Assembly: GCA_943789365.1 (NCBI GenBank)
Contig: CALSTV010000001.1
Location: forward strand, 992,001-1,056,000
Source: an uncultured Flavobacteriaceae bacterium
GTDB lineage: Bacteria > Bacteroidota > Bacteroidia > Flavobacteriales > Flavobacteriaceae
Direction of reading: 5' to 3'
DNA: 64,000 nt
Positions 1 through 9,042 of this stretch are shown here, one piece after another; position 1 is the stretch's first letter; each line of letters opens with the position of its first letter. A model generated the notes under the pieces. The model made no database searches and was not told where the DNA came from. It saw only the letters and a program-made list of their open reading frames with translations. A program made the translations under genes and the position numbers.

Positions 1-2042
1 TTTTGCCAGTCTTTAGTCCCTGGTTTCTCTGCAAACCACTCTCCTTTTCTAGTAACTGTTTCATTGACAACATCCATCCATTTCACAGTTTTATTTTTAT
101 TGTATCGTTTGCAGGATGCTTTAAGAAATTCGGTGTAGATTTTTTCTAACTCTTCTGGGGTTCTATGATCTGCCGTTGCCCATTTCGAAGCTTGCGGACT
201 CACAGGACCATGCACACGAACTACGATATCGTTCTTTTTTGCAAATTTCAAATACGCGTCAATTTGCGTCCAATCCCAAACTCCAGGTTCAGGATGTACT
301 CTCGACTGTTTTGCACAGTTTTCTGGGGTGGTGTAAGTAAATTGCTCTAAAAACAAATCTTCTACAAACGTACCTAACTGACGGTGGTTTAAAGTAGCTC
401 CTACATAGACACGTGTTGGGTCATATTGTTTTGCAAGCAATTCTTTTATAGAGCCACTAGGTGCATTTTTAGAAACCGACACTTTTGGTTGACTTTGCTG
501 TGCAAAATACGTCATTGCAAAAGCTTTTAATTCTTTGTGTATGGCTTTATGAGATTCGACTCCAATAAAATTTCTAGTTTCTAATGGATCGTTCACATAA
601 TCGTACAATTCCTCGTCAATAATATCTCTCGACTTTACCCCGTCAACACTCTTAACATTTGGTTTTAACCAAGCGGTATATCGATACTTTTCTGAACGAA
701 AACTGTAACCTGTAGTTTTCCCTTTTGCCCATTGACTTACGGCTACATCTTTTATGCTTTTCTTTCTTCCGTCTATCAAAGGCAACAAACTTTTCCCCTC
801 TAAAATCTCCGGAATTTTCAAGCCAGACAATTCACAAAGGGTTGGAAAGATATCTACAAATTCTGAAGGCGATGTTACTTTTACACCTTTGGCAATACCT
901 GGCGCATAAATCATAAGTGGAGAACGTGTTGCTTGTTCGAAATTCGAATGTTTGTTCCACATACTATGGTCACCCAAGTGCCATCCATGATCACCCCATA
1001 CAACGATGATGGTGTTTTTATTCAGGTTTTTTTCCTTGAGTTTGTCTACTATCAAACCTACTTGTGTATCCACAAAACTTACACAGGCATAGTACCCATG
1101 AATCAATTCTCTTTGGGTTTTATTATCAATTTTTAGCAAACCATCTTCTCCTATAACATACTCAATTGAAGGGTCTTTATAACTTCTCATCTCACCTGAA
1201 CTATGATAAGCTAAATCGGTTCCGTTTTTTACTTTTTTCTGATATGGGGCAAGGTTGATCTTATCAGCATCGTATAAATCCCAATATTTGTTTGGCGCTA
1301 CAAATGGTAAGTGAGGTCTTTTAAAACCAACAGCTAAGAAAAATGGCTTGTCTGGAGTCTCCGCTAGCGCATCCAATTTCTTAAGTGCATCTAATCCTAT
1401 AGCTCCATCGGTATAAGCAGCATCCGGTACATCACTTCTTTCAAAAGGAGGTTTGTATCTATCTGTTACATATTTGTTGGTGTTTTTCACGCCTTTGCTT
1501 TTTGCTTCGGCAACGAGTTCCGAAACTCTTGCTTTAATTTTTGGGTTTTGGTAATACCCAAGTGCTGGGGAACCGTATTCTTTTGGATATGGTAATTTAT
1601 ATTCTCTTACATAGGGTACCGACCAAGACGGCTCGTCTACGAATTTATCTACACATCTGGGATCGTAAATTTTCCCTGTCCCTGTGGTTATATATCCTTG
1701 TTCTTTAAAATATTGAGGGATCGAAAGAATAGTTGGATTTATGTCACGCATCCGTGTTTTTAAGTCTCGCACTTTCGTGTAGTCTGGACGCATTCCGGTC
1801 ATCAAACTCGCTCTTGAGGGGCCACAAACTGCCTGTTGCGTATGGTTGTTTAAAAATACGGTTGCTTTTGCTCCCAACTTATCTAAATTAGGAGTTATCG
1901 CATAACTATCACCATAACTGCCAAGGGTAGGTTTTAAATCATCAATGGCAATAAATAACACATTGGGCGCTTGTGCTTGTTTTTGTGCTTGCAGGCCTAT
2001 TAAAGCAAAAAAGACTATATAAAATAAAATATTGTTTCTCAT
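1..2042 (-). CDS. Secreted sulfatase fused to a GH10-like glycoside hydrolase domain (C-terminus off window)
   Basis: Open frame read by hand from ATG at 2042 to the window edge, at least 680 residues and still open. Residues 1-20 form a signal peptide ending LQAQ. The sulfatase domain starts at PNVLFIAIDDLKPT (about 26-39), whose Asp pair is the usual Ca-binding start. The motif CGPSR at residue 73 holds the Cys that is matured to formylglycine. The overall pattern resembles iduronate-2-sulfatase-like S1 sulfatases. From about residue 540 a second domain matches GH10 landmarks: FTYTTPENCAK, then PEPGVWDW, then DVVNE, whose Glu (about 661) would be the acid/base. The second catalytic Glu lies beyond the window. 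The protein probably removes sulfate from, and cleaves, a sulfated plant or algal polysaccharide. Substrate unknown. Confidence 0.85.
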   Translation of the reverse strand, partial: MRNNILFYIVFFALIGLQAQKQAQAPNVLFIAIDDLKPTLGSYGDSYAITPNLDKLGAKATVFLNNHTQQAVCGPSRASLMTGMRPDYTKVRDLKTRMRDINPTILSIPQYFKEQGYITTGTGKIYDPRCVDKFVDEPSWSVPYVREYKLPYPKEYGSPALGYYQNPKIKARVSELVAEAKSKGVKNTNKYVTDRYKPPFERSDVPDAAYTDGAIGLDALKKLDALAETPDKPFFLAVGFKRPHLPFVAPNKYWDLYDADKINLAPYQKKVKNGTDLAYHSSGEMRSYKDPSIEYVIGEDGLLKIDNKTQRELIHGYYACVSFVDTQVGLIVDKLKEKNLNKNTIIVVWGDHGWHLGDHSMWNKHSNFEQATRSPLMIYAPGIAKGVKVTSPSEFVDIFPTLCELSGLKIPEILEGKSLLPLIDGRKKSIKDVAVSQWAKGKTTGYSFRSEKYRYTAWLKPNVKSVDGVKSRDIIDEELYDYVNDPLETRNFIGVESHKAIHKELKAFAMTYFAQQSQPKVSVSKNAPSGSIKELLAKQYDPTRVYVGATLNHRQLGTFVEDLFLEQFTYTTPENCAKQSRVHPEPGVWDWTQIDAYLKFAKKNDIVVRVHGPVSPQASKWATADHRTPEELEKIYTEFLKASCKRYNKNKTVKWMDVVNETVTRKGEWFAEKPGTKDWQ

Positions 2043-2237
2043 TCTGATTTATTTTTTTTACAAAGATGTCATTATTTAAGAATTCACATAGGGCTTAATG
2101 ATTTTTTAAGAGGGAGGAATGGATACTTCGACAATGTTCTCCCCAATTCCCTTCTAGGGCAAAGGTTTGAAAATCATCGGACAATTAACACCCCCTACCT
2201 ATAATCGTAAACCCTTATAACATCAACTCTACACTCG

Positions 2238-5200
2238 TTATTGTTTAATTATTGGCACCACTTTCTGTTTTCCATTTTCAGTACTTATTCGTACATAATA
2301 GATTCCTGGCCTTCCATTAAACTCGATTGCTATCCTTTCCTTTCCTTCATAGCTTTTCGCGAACACACGTTTCCCCATAACATCGACAATTTCAACATCT
2401 ACAGCTCCTTTTACTTCAGGAATAACAGCAAAAAGTTGGCCGTTATTGGGGTTTGGATATACTTTAATTGTCGCTAAGGTAGGTTCTTCATTCGACAAGT
2501 CATCGTCAGAAGGAATTTTTCCTAGGATTTCAATTTCAGAAAAAGCCAATTTTGTTGTTCCTATGGCTTGAATACGAACATACCTTCCTAAAACTCCTAA
2601 TTCATTTAGGCTAAATTTGCGGTTGGCTGTGCCATCTTTCAAATATTCATAATCTGCAGTAGACCTTGATACTGCTAAACTGGTATCTCCAAAAGGCACA
2701 TCAGAAATTAACACATAAAAATTTTTAAAATGTGGAGATACGGTTTCCATAGCAACACCATTCAGCTCAACAGTATTCCAAACATCAATATAGTCGATGC
2801 GCTTTAGCGCTCCTAAGTCCAAGTCGTACCAGGGTTCGACTTCAGTAGTCGTGGATGATAAACTTCCAACTGGCACCAATCCTTGTTGAAAATATTGCAC
2901 GTTGATTCGTCCATTATTATTTCCATCAATTGCTTTTTCTGGTGAGGCATCTATATCTTCATCTTCAAAGCTTAGCGTCATGTCTGTACTACTCTGTGTA
3001 ACACCAGCTGTACGACTCACCATCTGCAATTGTGGTGCCAAATCTGCTTCTGACTCTGTTAAAGGATTTGCATATACTCCTGTGGTAGGTGCGTTCTTAA
3101 TAGGCACTCTTACTTTAAAATTCGTGTATTCAAAGTTTCTCCTGTTTGGCAATTGTTCATTCAGAATAAAATACAATTCTTGCGTTTCAGTATCTTCGTA
3201 CACACCTTCATTGCTAAGGTATTCCTCAAATTTTGCTGCAGATGCAAATTCATAGATTCGTTGCGGATAATCTTTTCTCAGCGTACCTTGCGCCCATGCT
3301 TGCTTGATTCCCATATCATAGCTCCCATAATCGTCAGTAATGACTCCATCTACTTCAAAACGAAAGTCGTTGGTATTGTAATCAACTTCCAAGGCTGTAC
3401 TATCCAATACGGTAAATGTGGTTGGTCTTTCCGTAATTTCTGAACTACTCAAATAGATCGTATTGTCTCCATGTTCATCATATGTCGCTGTTGCTGTAGG
3501 GTCCTCTTTCTCTATTTTATAAAGCTGTGTTACATTTTCTGTTGTTAGATCTATAAATACCCAAGGAGTAAATCCATTATTTCTGGTTTTGAAAGGTCCT
3601 GAACCTGTTCCTACTAATTTGGATACTTGAATCCCATAGCCCATATCTACCAATTTAATATTCTCATAGGTATGATTGTGCGCATGTTTAAGCATATAGC
3701 AACCAATAGAGTTTTCATTTTTACCTGAAATAAACACATCTTTAAAGGTGTAGTCTGCCTGATATACAATATAGGCTCCCCAATTTACTCCCCAGCAAAT
3801 GAAGCCGTCAAATACAGAACGTGATTCATGGTTGACCCCCATATCTCTTTCTATGGAGTGAATTCCTCTCTGACTTCCAATAATAGTCGTATTTTCCATA
3901 ATCAAAGCTACTTCCTGAGGCATCACTCCATCACCTTCTATGCTATAACCATTGATATCCAATGGAAAATTATCTACCTCATAATCAGGACGTTCTGCCA
4001 ATACTTTAGCATCCATACGTTCTTGATTTACGATTCCAGGATTCATATTCATAACGCCTACCCCACGAACTGCGTTTGCAATTACATTCCCTCTACAAAT
4101 CACCGCTCTTCCTTTCATTCCTAATCCTTCACCAGAATACAAGTAATCTTCATAGGTCAATGCGGCCACATATGGGTCAGCATCGTGTCCTTTAACGACT
4201 TTTACGACAAGGTTTTCATCCCAGAATCCACTTTCAGACCCAGCTTCAGAAACAATTCCTGATCCAACAATATCATATACCACATTTTGAGAAACGTTGG
4301 CATGCGAATCGTGATGGGTAATTCCCCATCCCGGGTTTCCCCATACTACATTCCCTGTAACTTGTGCCATATTTGCATTGTACTGCGCACCTGTTTTATG
4401 AATATGTATGGAATACCTTCCTCTTGAGTTTGTAATTTCGTCTGCAGGGTTTTTCACAGTTAGTGAACATTCTTGTCCTAAGGCAGAGATAAACGATTTA
4501 AAGGTTTTAGGTTCTGCCCAGCTGTTCCAAATATAGTCATCTGTCAATCTCGACTTATCCGTTCTTCCCATATCTACAAACGCAGCGTTTTTAATCTGCA
4601 CATTGGTATCATTGTGCATGGCCATAAAGTGTCCTCTGTGGTATACATCTGAAATATCTGATGAACTAAAGGTGATATTTCGTGTTAAATTCCCTACATA
4701 GCAATGAAGATTATCGGCTGCTCTTCCATGATGATTTTTAAGCAGGTTTGTTTTTGACGTCAATGTGGTTCCATTAATCGTATTTATTTCTACCTGGTCT
4801 TCACCGTTGCTAGTAGCTCCATAATTTCCACCTCTTGTGATTACAATTTGATCGCCCGATTTCCATCCTGTAGGTACGGTTTCTAGTTCTATGTTTTTTT
4901 GACTTTTATTAGCATCCGCTGCCAATTTCGCCATGTTTAGTTTTTCTTGCCCAATGATTTCTATTTGTCCCATACACATCATTCCAATAGAATATTGTTC
5001 AGGGTCCCAGCCGTGTCTTCCTAATATCCCAATGCCATCATCTATAGTGGAACGTGAAGTTTCTGTGACCTGCACATTGTCTGCTACTGCGTCTTCATAG
5101 GTACTATATCTGCTTTCTGCATTGGTTGTTTTGGTTACCTGATAAGTTGTGGCTCCATCGCTATAATGCGCAAGGGCATTGGCATTCCAAACTTGTGCAT

Positions 5201-5618
5201 AACCACTTGTTCCGGCTTTATGGGCTTCAATATCGAAAGGAGCAAAATGCACTTCTATGGTACCATCCGTTGCTTGGTTCGCATGAAATTTCACATATGA
5301 CATGTGTCCTGCCCAAAAGGTATCAAATGTCAAACTTGTGGTTTGGGCCGCATTTGTTTGTGTACATTCAAATTCTCCTTCGACCCGAATTGCAAAAATA
5401 TGAGCTGATGAACCGCCTTCATAATTTACAGTTATTCCGTTAGGAATTACAACGATGGCCGCATCCGAAGGTATCGTTCCGCTATCCCATGTTGAAGCGC
5501 TAAACCATGAACCATTTTGTACAGCGGTATGTGTCGCTGTATTGGTTGGTATTATGCTGCTATAAACTGAAAAAGTCCCTATTAAGAAAATACAGAGAAC
5601 GTGTAGTATTAATTTCAT
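2238..5618 (-). CDS. Secreted G8-domain / beta-helix protein with discoidin-like domain and T9SS sorting tail
   Basis: 1126 residues. A signal peptide (1-20) is followed by a G8-type domain beginning with the GSW..STWDSGTIP pattern (about 36-160). A long middle part (about 330-650) looks like right-handed beta-helix, with recurring N-x-V/I and GN-x-V strands and many His/Asp residues. Residues about 850-1040 resemble an F5/8 (discoidin) carbohydrate-binding fold. The last 70 residues (VYPNPNNGQ through GIYYVRIS) are a type A T9SS sorting domain. G8 proteins in other organisms act on or bind extracellular glycans such as hyaluronan; activity here is not assignable. It follows the sulfatase gene in orientation with a 195-bp gap, so both may belong to one polysaccharide-use locus. 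Confidence 0.85.
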   Translation of the reverse strand: MKLILHVLCIFLIGTFSVYSSIIPTNTATHTAVQNGSWFSASTWDSGTIPSDAAIVVIPNGITVNYEGGSSAHIFAIRVEGEFECTQTNAAQTTSLTFDTFWAGHMSYVKFHANQATDGTIEVHFAPFDIEAHKAGTSGYAQVWNANALAHYSDGATTYQVTKTTNAESRYSTYEDAVADNVQVTETSRSTIDDGIGILGRHGWDPEQYSIGMMCMGQIEIIGQEKLNMAKLAADANKSQKNIELETVPTGWKSGDQIVITRGGNYGATSNGEDQVEINTINGTTLTSKTNLLKNHHGRAADNLHCYVGNLTRNITFSSSDISDVYHRGHFMAMHNDTNVQIKNAAFVDMGRTDKSRLTDDYIWNSWAEPKTFKSFISALGQECSLTVKNPADEITNSRGRYSIHIHKTGAQYNANMAQVTGNVVWGNPGWGITHHDSHANVSQNVVYDIVGSGIVSEAGSESGFWDENLVVKVVKGHDADPYVAALTYEDYLYSGEGLGMKGRAVICRGNVIANAVRGVGVMNMNPGIVNQERMDAKVLAERPDYEVDNFPLDINGYSIEGDGVMPQEVALIMENTTIIGSQRGIHSIERDMGVNHESRSVFDGFICWGVNWGAYIVYQADYTFKDVFISGKNENSIGCYMLKHAHNHTYENIKLVDMGYGIQVSKLVGTGSGPFKTRNNGFTPWVFIDLTTENVTQLYKIEKEDPTATATYDEHGDNTIYLSSSEITERPTTFTVLDSTALEVDYNTNDFRFEVDGVITDDYGSYDMGIKQAWAQGTLRKDYPQRIYEFASAAKFEEYLSNEGVYEDTETQELYFILNEQLPNRRNFEYTNFKVRVPIKNAPTTGVYANPLTESEADLAPQLQMVSRTAGVTQSSTDMTLSFEDEDIDASPEKAIDGNNNGRINVQYFQQGLVPVGSLSSTTTEVEPWYDLDLGALKRIDYIDVWNTVELNGVAMETVSPHFKNFYVLISDVPFGDTSLAVSRSTADYEYLKDGTANRKFSLNELGVLGRYVRIQAIGTTKLAFSEIEILGKIPSDDDLSNEEPTLATIKVYPNPNNGQLFAVIPEVKGAVDVEIVDVMGKRVFAKSYEGKERIAIEFNGRPGIYYVRISTENGKQKVVPIIKQ

Positions 5619-5724
5619 TTTTTTTGTTTTGGTATACTTGTTTGGTTGTATTACAAAAAAAAAGAAATGAAATGAATATTATGGGGCGCTTTGTTCTTTT
5701 AAGGGGGAGATATGGTTTTGGAAG

Positions 5725-5769
5725 TGGCTGATGGCTGATGGCTGATGGCTGATGGCTGATGGCTGATGG
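5725..5769. repeat. 7-bp tandem repeat, about 6.4 copies
   Basis: Six perfect copies of TGGCTGA followed by TGG, between the G8-protein gene and the galT terminator. It is non-coding. It lies more than 100 bp upstream of the G8 gene start, so length change could alter spacing of upstream elements, but no promoter was identified near it. Confidence 0.95.
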
Positions 5770-5811
5770 TTAGAAAAAATCATTAAACTGCATTCAAAAA
5801 CCAAAAGCACT

Positions 5812-5845
5812 GGAAATAAAAAAGACTGCCTTTTCAGACAGTCTT
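5812..5845 (-). terminator. Rho-independent terminator of galK-galT
   Basis: On the minus strand AAGACTG pairs with CAGTCTT (arms 5839-5845 and 5822-5828), extended by a T-G and a C-G pair around a TGAAAA loop, then a T-rich run. It starts 6 bases after the galT stop codon. Confidence 0.85.
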
Positions 5846-5851
5846 AGTTTC

Positions 5852-6889
5852 TTATTTAGAATAGTGTGTTTTGGGCAGTGCCTTTAGCGTTGCTGCCGCT
5901 TGTTCTGCCGTGATGTCTCGCTGCGGACTGGCAAACATTTCATAGCCTACCATAAATTTCTTCACAGTTGCTGAACGTAGCAATGGAGGATAGAAAGACA
6001 TATGGAAATGCCATGCTTCATTATCACCACCATCTGTAGGACTTTGATGTATCCCTGCCGAATACGGAAAAGACACTTCAAACAAATTGTCGTACATAAT
6101 TGTCAATTCCTTTAAAATAGAAGCATATGATGCCATTTCACTTTCTGACAACTGACTTATATTTTGATAGTGTTTTTTTGGAATAATCATGGCTTCATAA
6201 GGCCAAACTGCCCAATAGGCAACCAGGGCTACAAAGTCGTCATTTTCTGCTAAAATACGTTCTTTATTCCCTGCTAATTCTTGCGCTACATAATCTCCTA
6301 ACAAACTTCTTTTGTTTGCCTTCCAATAGTCAGCTTGTTTTTCAGATTTTTTAACGATTTCTCCAGGAATAGATCTTTGCGACCAAATTTGACCATGTGG
6401 GTGCGGATTGCTACATCCCATAATAGCTCCTTTGTTTTCAAAAATCTGTACATAATTGATTCCATTCATTGCCCCCAGCGCTTCGTACTCTTTTTTCCAA
6501 AGTGCTATTACTTTTGCAATACCTTCTTCTTCCATCAGTGGAATGGTCAAGGAGTGGTTTGGAGAAAAACAAACTACTTTACAAATCCCTGTTTCTACTT
6601 CAGCTTTCAATAAACCATTTTCAAAAGAAGTTGGTTCGTCGTTTAATATGGCTGCAAAGTCATTCTGAAAGATAAAGGTGTCTTTATAATCGGGATTTTT
6701 TTCACCTCCAACACGTCCATTTGTTGGACATAAGTAACAGTTTTCATCGTAACTTGTTGTGTCCATGACAGCTTTGTCTTCTTTCTTTCCCTGCCAAGGT
6801 CTTTTGGTTCTATGCGGAGATACTAATATCCATTCTCCGGTTAGAATATTGTAGCGTCTGTGTGATGTTTCGTTGATATTTGTTGCCAT
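5852..6889 (-). CDS. galT: UDP-glucose--hexose-1-phosphate uridylyltransferase (GalT)
   Basis: 345 residues, normal family length. It transfers UMP from UDP-glucose to galactose-1-phosphate in the cytoplasmic Leloir pathway. The active-site motif NPHPHGQIW is present (HPH, nucleophile the second His). CYLCPTN near residue 51 carries the metal-site Cys pair, and EAWHFHMSFYPP carries the C-terminal His ligands. The gene begins 4 bases after the galK stop, so the two are one operon. The order galK-galT and a shared terminator fit a dedicated galactose unit next to glycan-degrading genes. Confidence 0.97.
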   Translation of the reverse strand: MATNINETSHRRYNILTGEWILVSPHRTKRPWQGKKEDKAVMDTTSYDENCYLCPTNGRVGGEKNPDYKDTFIFQNDFAAILNDEPTSFENGLLKAEVETGICKVVCFSPNHSLTIPLMEEEGIAKVIALWKKEYEALGAMNGINYVQIFENKGAIMGCSNPHPHGQIWSQRSIPGEIVKKSEKQADYWKANKRSLLGDYVAQELAGNKERILAENDDFVALVAYWAVWPYEAMIIPKKHYQNISQLSESEMASYASILKELTIMYDNLFEVSFPYSAGIHQSPTDGGDNEAWHFHMSFYPPLLRSATVKKFMVGYEMFASPQRDITAEQAAATLKALPKTHYSK

Positions 6890-6893
6890 GGTC

Positions 6894-8066
6894 TTATAAT
6901 TTAGATACTCCGTTATTTGTTTTTACTGGTATTGGACTTAAGTCAATATTATAAGCTTCTTTATATGCTTTCGAGGCATCTTCAATAAAGCTATCTACAT
7001 TTTTCTCGTCGATAAGATTGATGGTACATCCACCAAATCCACCACCCATCATTCTGGCACCAAGAACTCGGTCGTCGTTTTTTGCATAGGCTGCCAAGAA
7101 ATCCAATTCAGGACAACTCACTTCATATAGATTTTGAAGTCCGTCATGAGAGGCATTTAATAATTCTCCCACCTGTTCAAAATCGTTGTTTTTCAATGCT
7201 TTTACGGTGGCTTCAACTCTTTTCTGCTCTGCTGCAACGAAGGTGGCTCTTTTTACTCGGTCTTCGCCAAGTTCTTCTGCCAAATCATCAATCATCTCTT
7301 GCGTGGCTTCTACCAACGTTTTCACCTCAGGGTATTTCGCTGAAATTATTTCTAACGAAGATTCACACTGCGATCTTCTTTCGTTGTAGGCGCTGTCTGC
7401 CAAGTTATGAGATACGTTCGTATTTAATAACAATAACATATTCGGATCCATCGCTGCTGGAATGGTCTCATACGTCAAGGCTTCGCAATCCAATAGAATA
7501 AAATGATCTTTTTCACCTTTTACAACTGCAAATTGATCCATTACACCAACATTGGCTCCTGAAAATATGCGTTCCGCATTTTGACACAATTTGATGATCG
7601 TTATGTCATCTATTTCCAAATTAAACAATTCGTTCAATCCTTTTGCAAATCCACAAAGTAGTGCTGCAGATGAACTAATTCCAGAACCTATCGGTAATTT
7701 ACTGTTAAGCATACAGTCAAAACCAGTTACTTTTCCCGGTCTTAATTGAGAAAGTTCCGACAATACTCCAGACAAATAACTCAACCAACCGTCTCCCGGT
7801 TTTTCGGCTACATTGATATCAAATGAAAAGCCTTCCTTAAAGTTTGTTGTCAATACATTTGCATTTGATTCTGTACCATTCTTTTTGAAAGAGAAGTAAA
7901 TACACTTATCTATTGCGGCTGGAAGTACATTCCCGCCATTGTAATCGATATGCTCGCCAATCAAATTAATCCTACCCGGTGCCGCTATCTGAAGTACATC
8001 TTCTGATGTTTCTCCTAAGCTATTTACTATTTTTCCATACGCCAATGCGTCCAACTTGGTTTTCAT
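6894..8066 (-). CDS. galK: Galactokinase (GalK)
   Basis: 390 residues, full length. It phosphorylates galactose at C1 with ATP, the first Leloir step. Visible GHMP-kinase signatures are PGRINLIGEHIDYNGG (galactokinase signature, about 31-46), LPIGSGISSSAAL (ATP loop, about 125-137) and MMGGGFGGC near the C-terminus (motif 3). It is the first gene of galK-galT, transcribed from a TATATTTG promoter at 8095-8102 and divergent from a Nudix-type regulator. Confidence 0.97.
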   Translation of the reverse strand: MKTKLDALAYGKIVNSLGETSEDVLQIAAPGRINLIGEHIDYNGGNVLPAAIDKCIYFSFKKNGTESNANVLTTNFKEGFSFDINVAEKPGDGWLSYLSGVLSELSQLRPGKVTGFDCMLNSKLPIGSGISSSAALLCGFAKGLNELFNLEIDDITIIKLCQNAERIFSGANVGVMDQFAVVKGEKDHFILLDCEALTYETIPAAMDPNMLLLLNTNVSHNLADSAYNERRSQCESSLEIISAKYPEVKTLVEATQEMIDDLAEELGEDRVKRATFVAAEQKRVEATVKALKNNDFEQVGELLNASHDGLQNLYEVSCPELDFLAAYAKNDDRVLGARMMGGGFGGCTINLIDEKNVDSFIEDASKAYKEAYNIDLSPIPVKTNNGVSKL

Positions 8067-8094
8067 ATTTTCTCAAAGTTTTGTATTGAAGGTA

Positions 8095-8102
8095 CAAATA
8101 TA
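8095..8102 (-). promoter_or_regulatory. -7 promoter element of galK-galT
   Basis: TATATTTG on the minus strand matches the Bacteroidota TAnnTTTG element, 28 bases upstream of the galK ATG. The upstream -33 position falls inside the 24-bp palindrome at 8109-8132. Confidence 0.7.
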
Positions 8103-8108
8103 ATAAAC

Positions 8109-8132
8109 GTATTTTATACATTTATAAAATAC
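8109..8132. promoter_or_regulatory. Candidate operator: 24-bp perfect palindrome between galK and its divergent regulator
   Basis: Arms GTATTTTATA (8109-8118) and TATAAAATAC (8123-8132) are perfect inverted copies with spacer CATT. It is the strongest symmetry in the 105-bp divergent gap and overlaps the expected -33 region of the galK promoter. That position suits a dimeric regulator, most simply the neighbouring Nudix-type protein. Binding is inferred, not shown. Confidence 0.65.
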
Positions 8133-8157
8133 TTCTACTTTTTTGTAAAAAAATTTC

Positions 8158-8165
8158 TATTTTTG
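8158..8165 (+). promoter_or_regulatory. -7 promoter element of the Nudix-type regulator
   Basis: TATTTTTG fits TAnnTTTG. It ends only 6 bases before the ATG at 8172, so the transcript would be leaderless or nearly so. No well-spaced TTG was found upstream. Confidence 0.5.
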
Positions 8166-8171
8166 AATCCT

Positions 8172-8873
8172 ATGAGCACACAATTAATTGATTATTACGC
8201 AGCAGAGGATAAGATACACATTGCAACTGACTGTATTATTTTTGGATTTGACAATGAGTCTATAAAGTTACTAATTTTTAAAAGGCGAGTCGATCCTTTC
8301 AAAGGACAATGGTCTTTGATTGGAAGTTTTGTAAAAGCAACGGAAAGTGTAAATGATGCTGCAAAACGAGTTTTGACTGAAATTACTGGTCTTGAAAATG
8401 TTTTTATGAAACAGTTAAAGGTGTATGGTGGTGTAGACAGGGATCCAGGTGCTCGTTGTATTACCGTAGGTCAATATGCATTGATTCGTATCGAAGAACA
8501 AGACAAAACATTGGTTGAAAAGCATGGCGCTGTATGGCACGATTTACATGAAATTCCTGATTTGGTTTTGGATCATAATACCTTGGTAAAAGATGCTTTG
8601 GTACAGTTGAAATTAAAAGCGAGCTATCAACCTATAGGTTTTGAATTGCTTCCAAAGAAATTTACAATTCCGAATTTACAAAGATTGTACGAAGCTATTT
8701 ATCAAAAAAAGTTTGACGATCGTAATTTTAGAAAAAAAATCATTGCCTTAGATGTTTTGACCAAATTAGAGGAGAAAGACAAGTCTACTTCTAAAAAAGG
8801 TGCCTTTCTTCACAAGTTCAATAAAGAAAAATATAACAAACTTGTAAATCGAGGGATAAATTTTAGGTTATAG
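8172..8873 (+). CDS. NrtR-type transcriptional regulator with degenerate Nudix domain; probable galactose regulator
   Basis: About 233 residues from ATG at 8172. A TTG nine bases earlier is in frame but sits in the -7 promoter box, so I reject it as a start. Residues about 15-145 form a Nudix fold. The Nudix box reads G-SFVKATE-SVNDAAK-RVLTEITGL, where the catalytic REUxEE core has become RVLTEI, so hydrolysis is unlikely. The C-terminal part (from TIPNLQRLYEAIYQKKF) is the winged-helix DNA-binding region typical of NrtR and Bacteroides AraR. Divergence from galK and the palindrome between them suggest control of galactose genes by a sugar or nucleotide-sugar ligand. The ligand is inferred. 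Confidence 0.85.
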   Translation: MSTQLIDYYAAEDKIHIATDCIIFGFDNESIKLLIFKRRVDPFKGQWSLIGSFVKATESVNDAAKRVLTEITGLENVFMKQLKVYGGVDRDPGARCITVGQYALIRIEEQDKTLVEKHGAVWHDLHEIPDLVLDHNTLVKDALVQLKLKASYQPIGFELLPKKFTIPNLQRLYEAIYQKKFDDRNFRKKIIALDVLTKLEEKDKSTSKKGAFLHKFNKEKYNKLVNRGINFRL

Positions 8874-9042
8874 CTAAGCGTTTGGTTATTGGTTATTAGT
8901 GAAAATCTGAATTCCTTTTTTAAAGATGCTTTGGGTTAACATAATGTCATTTGATACTAATATTGGGTGTTCAAATTTTATTTCTCTATACACAATTGCT
9001 TAAATATTTGCTGCTTGCCACCTATCTATTTTCATTCAAACA

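Noticed and set aside
165-1136. Short plus-strand frames in the left edge
   Set aside because: They lie opposite the long sulfatase-GH10 frame, which has recognisable domains through the whole stretch.
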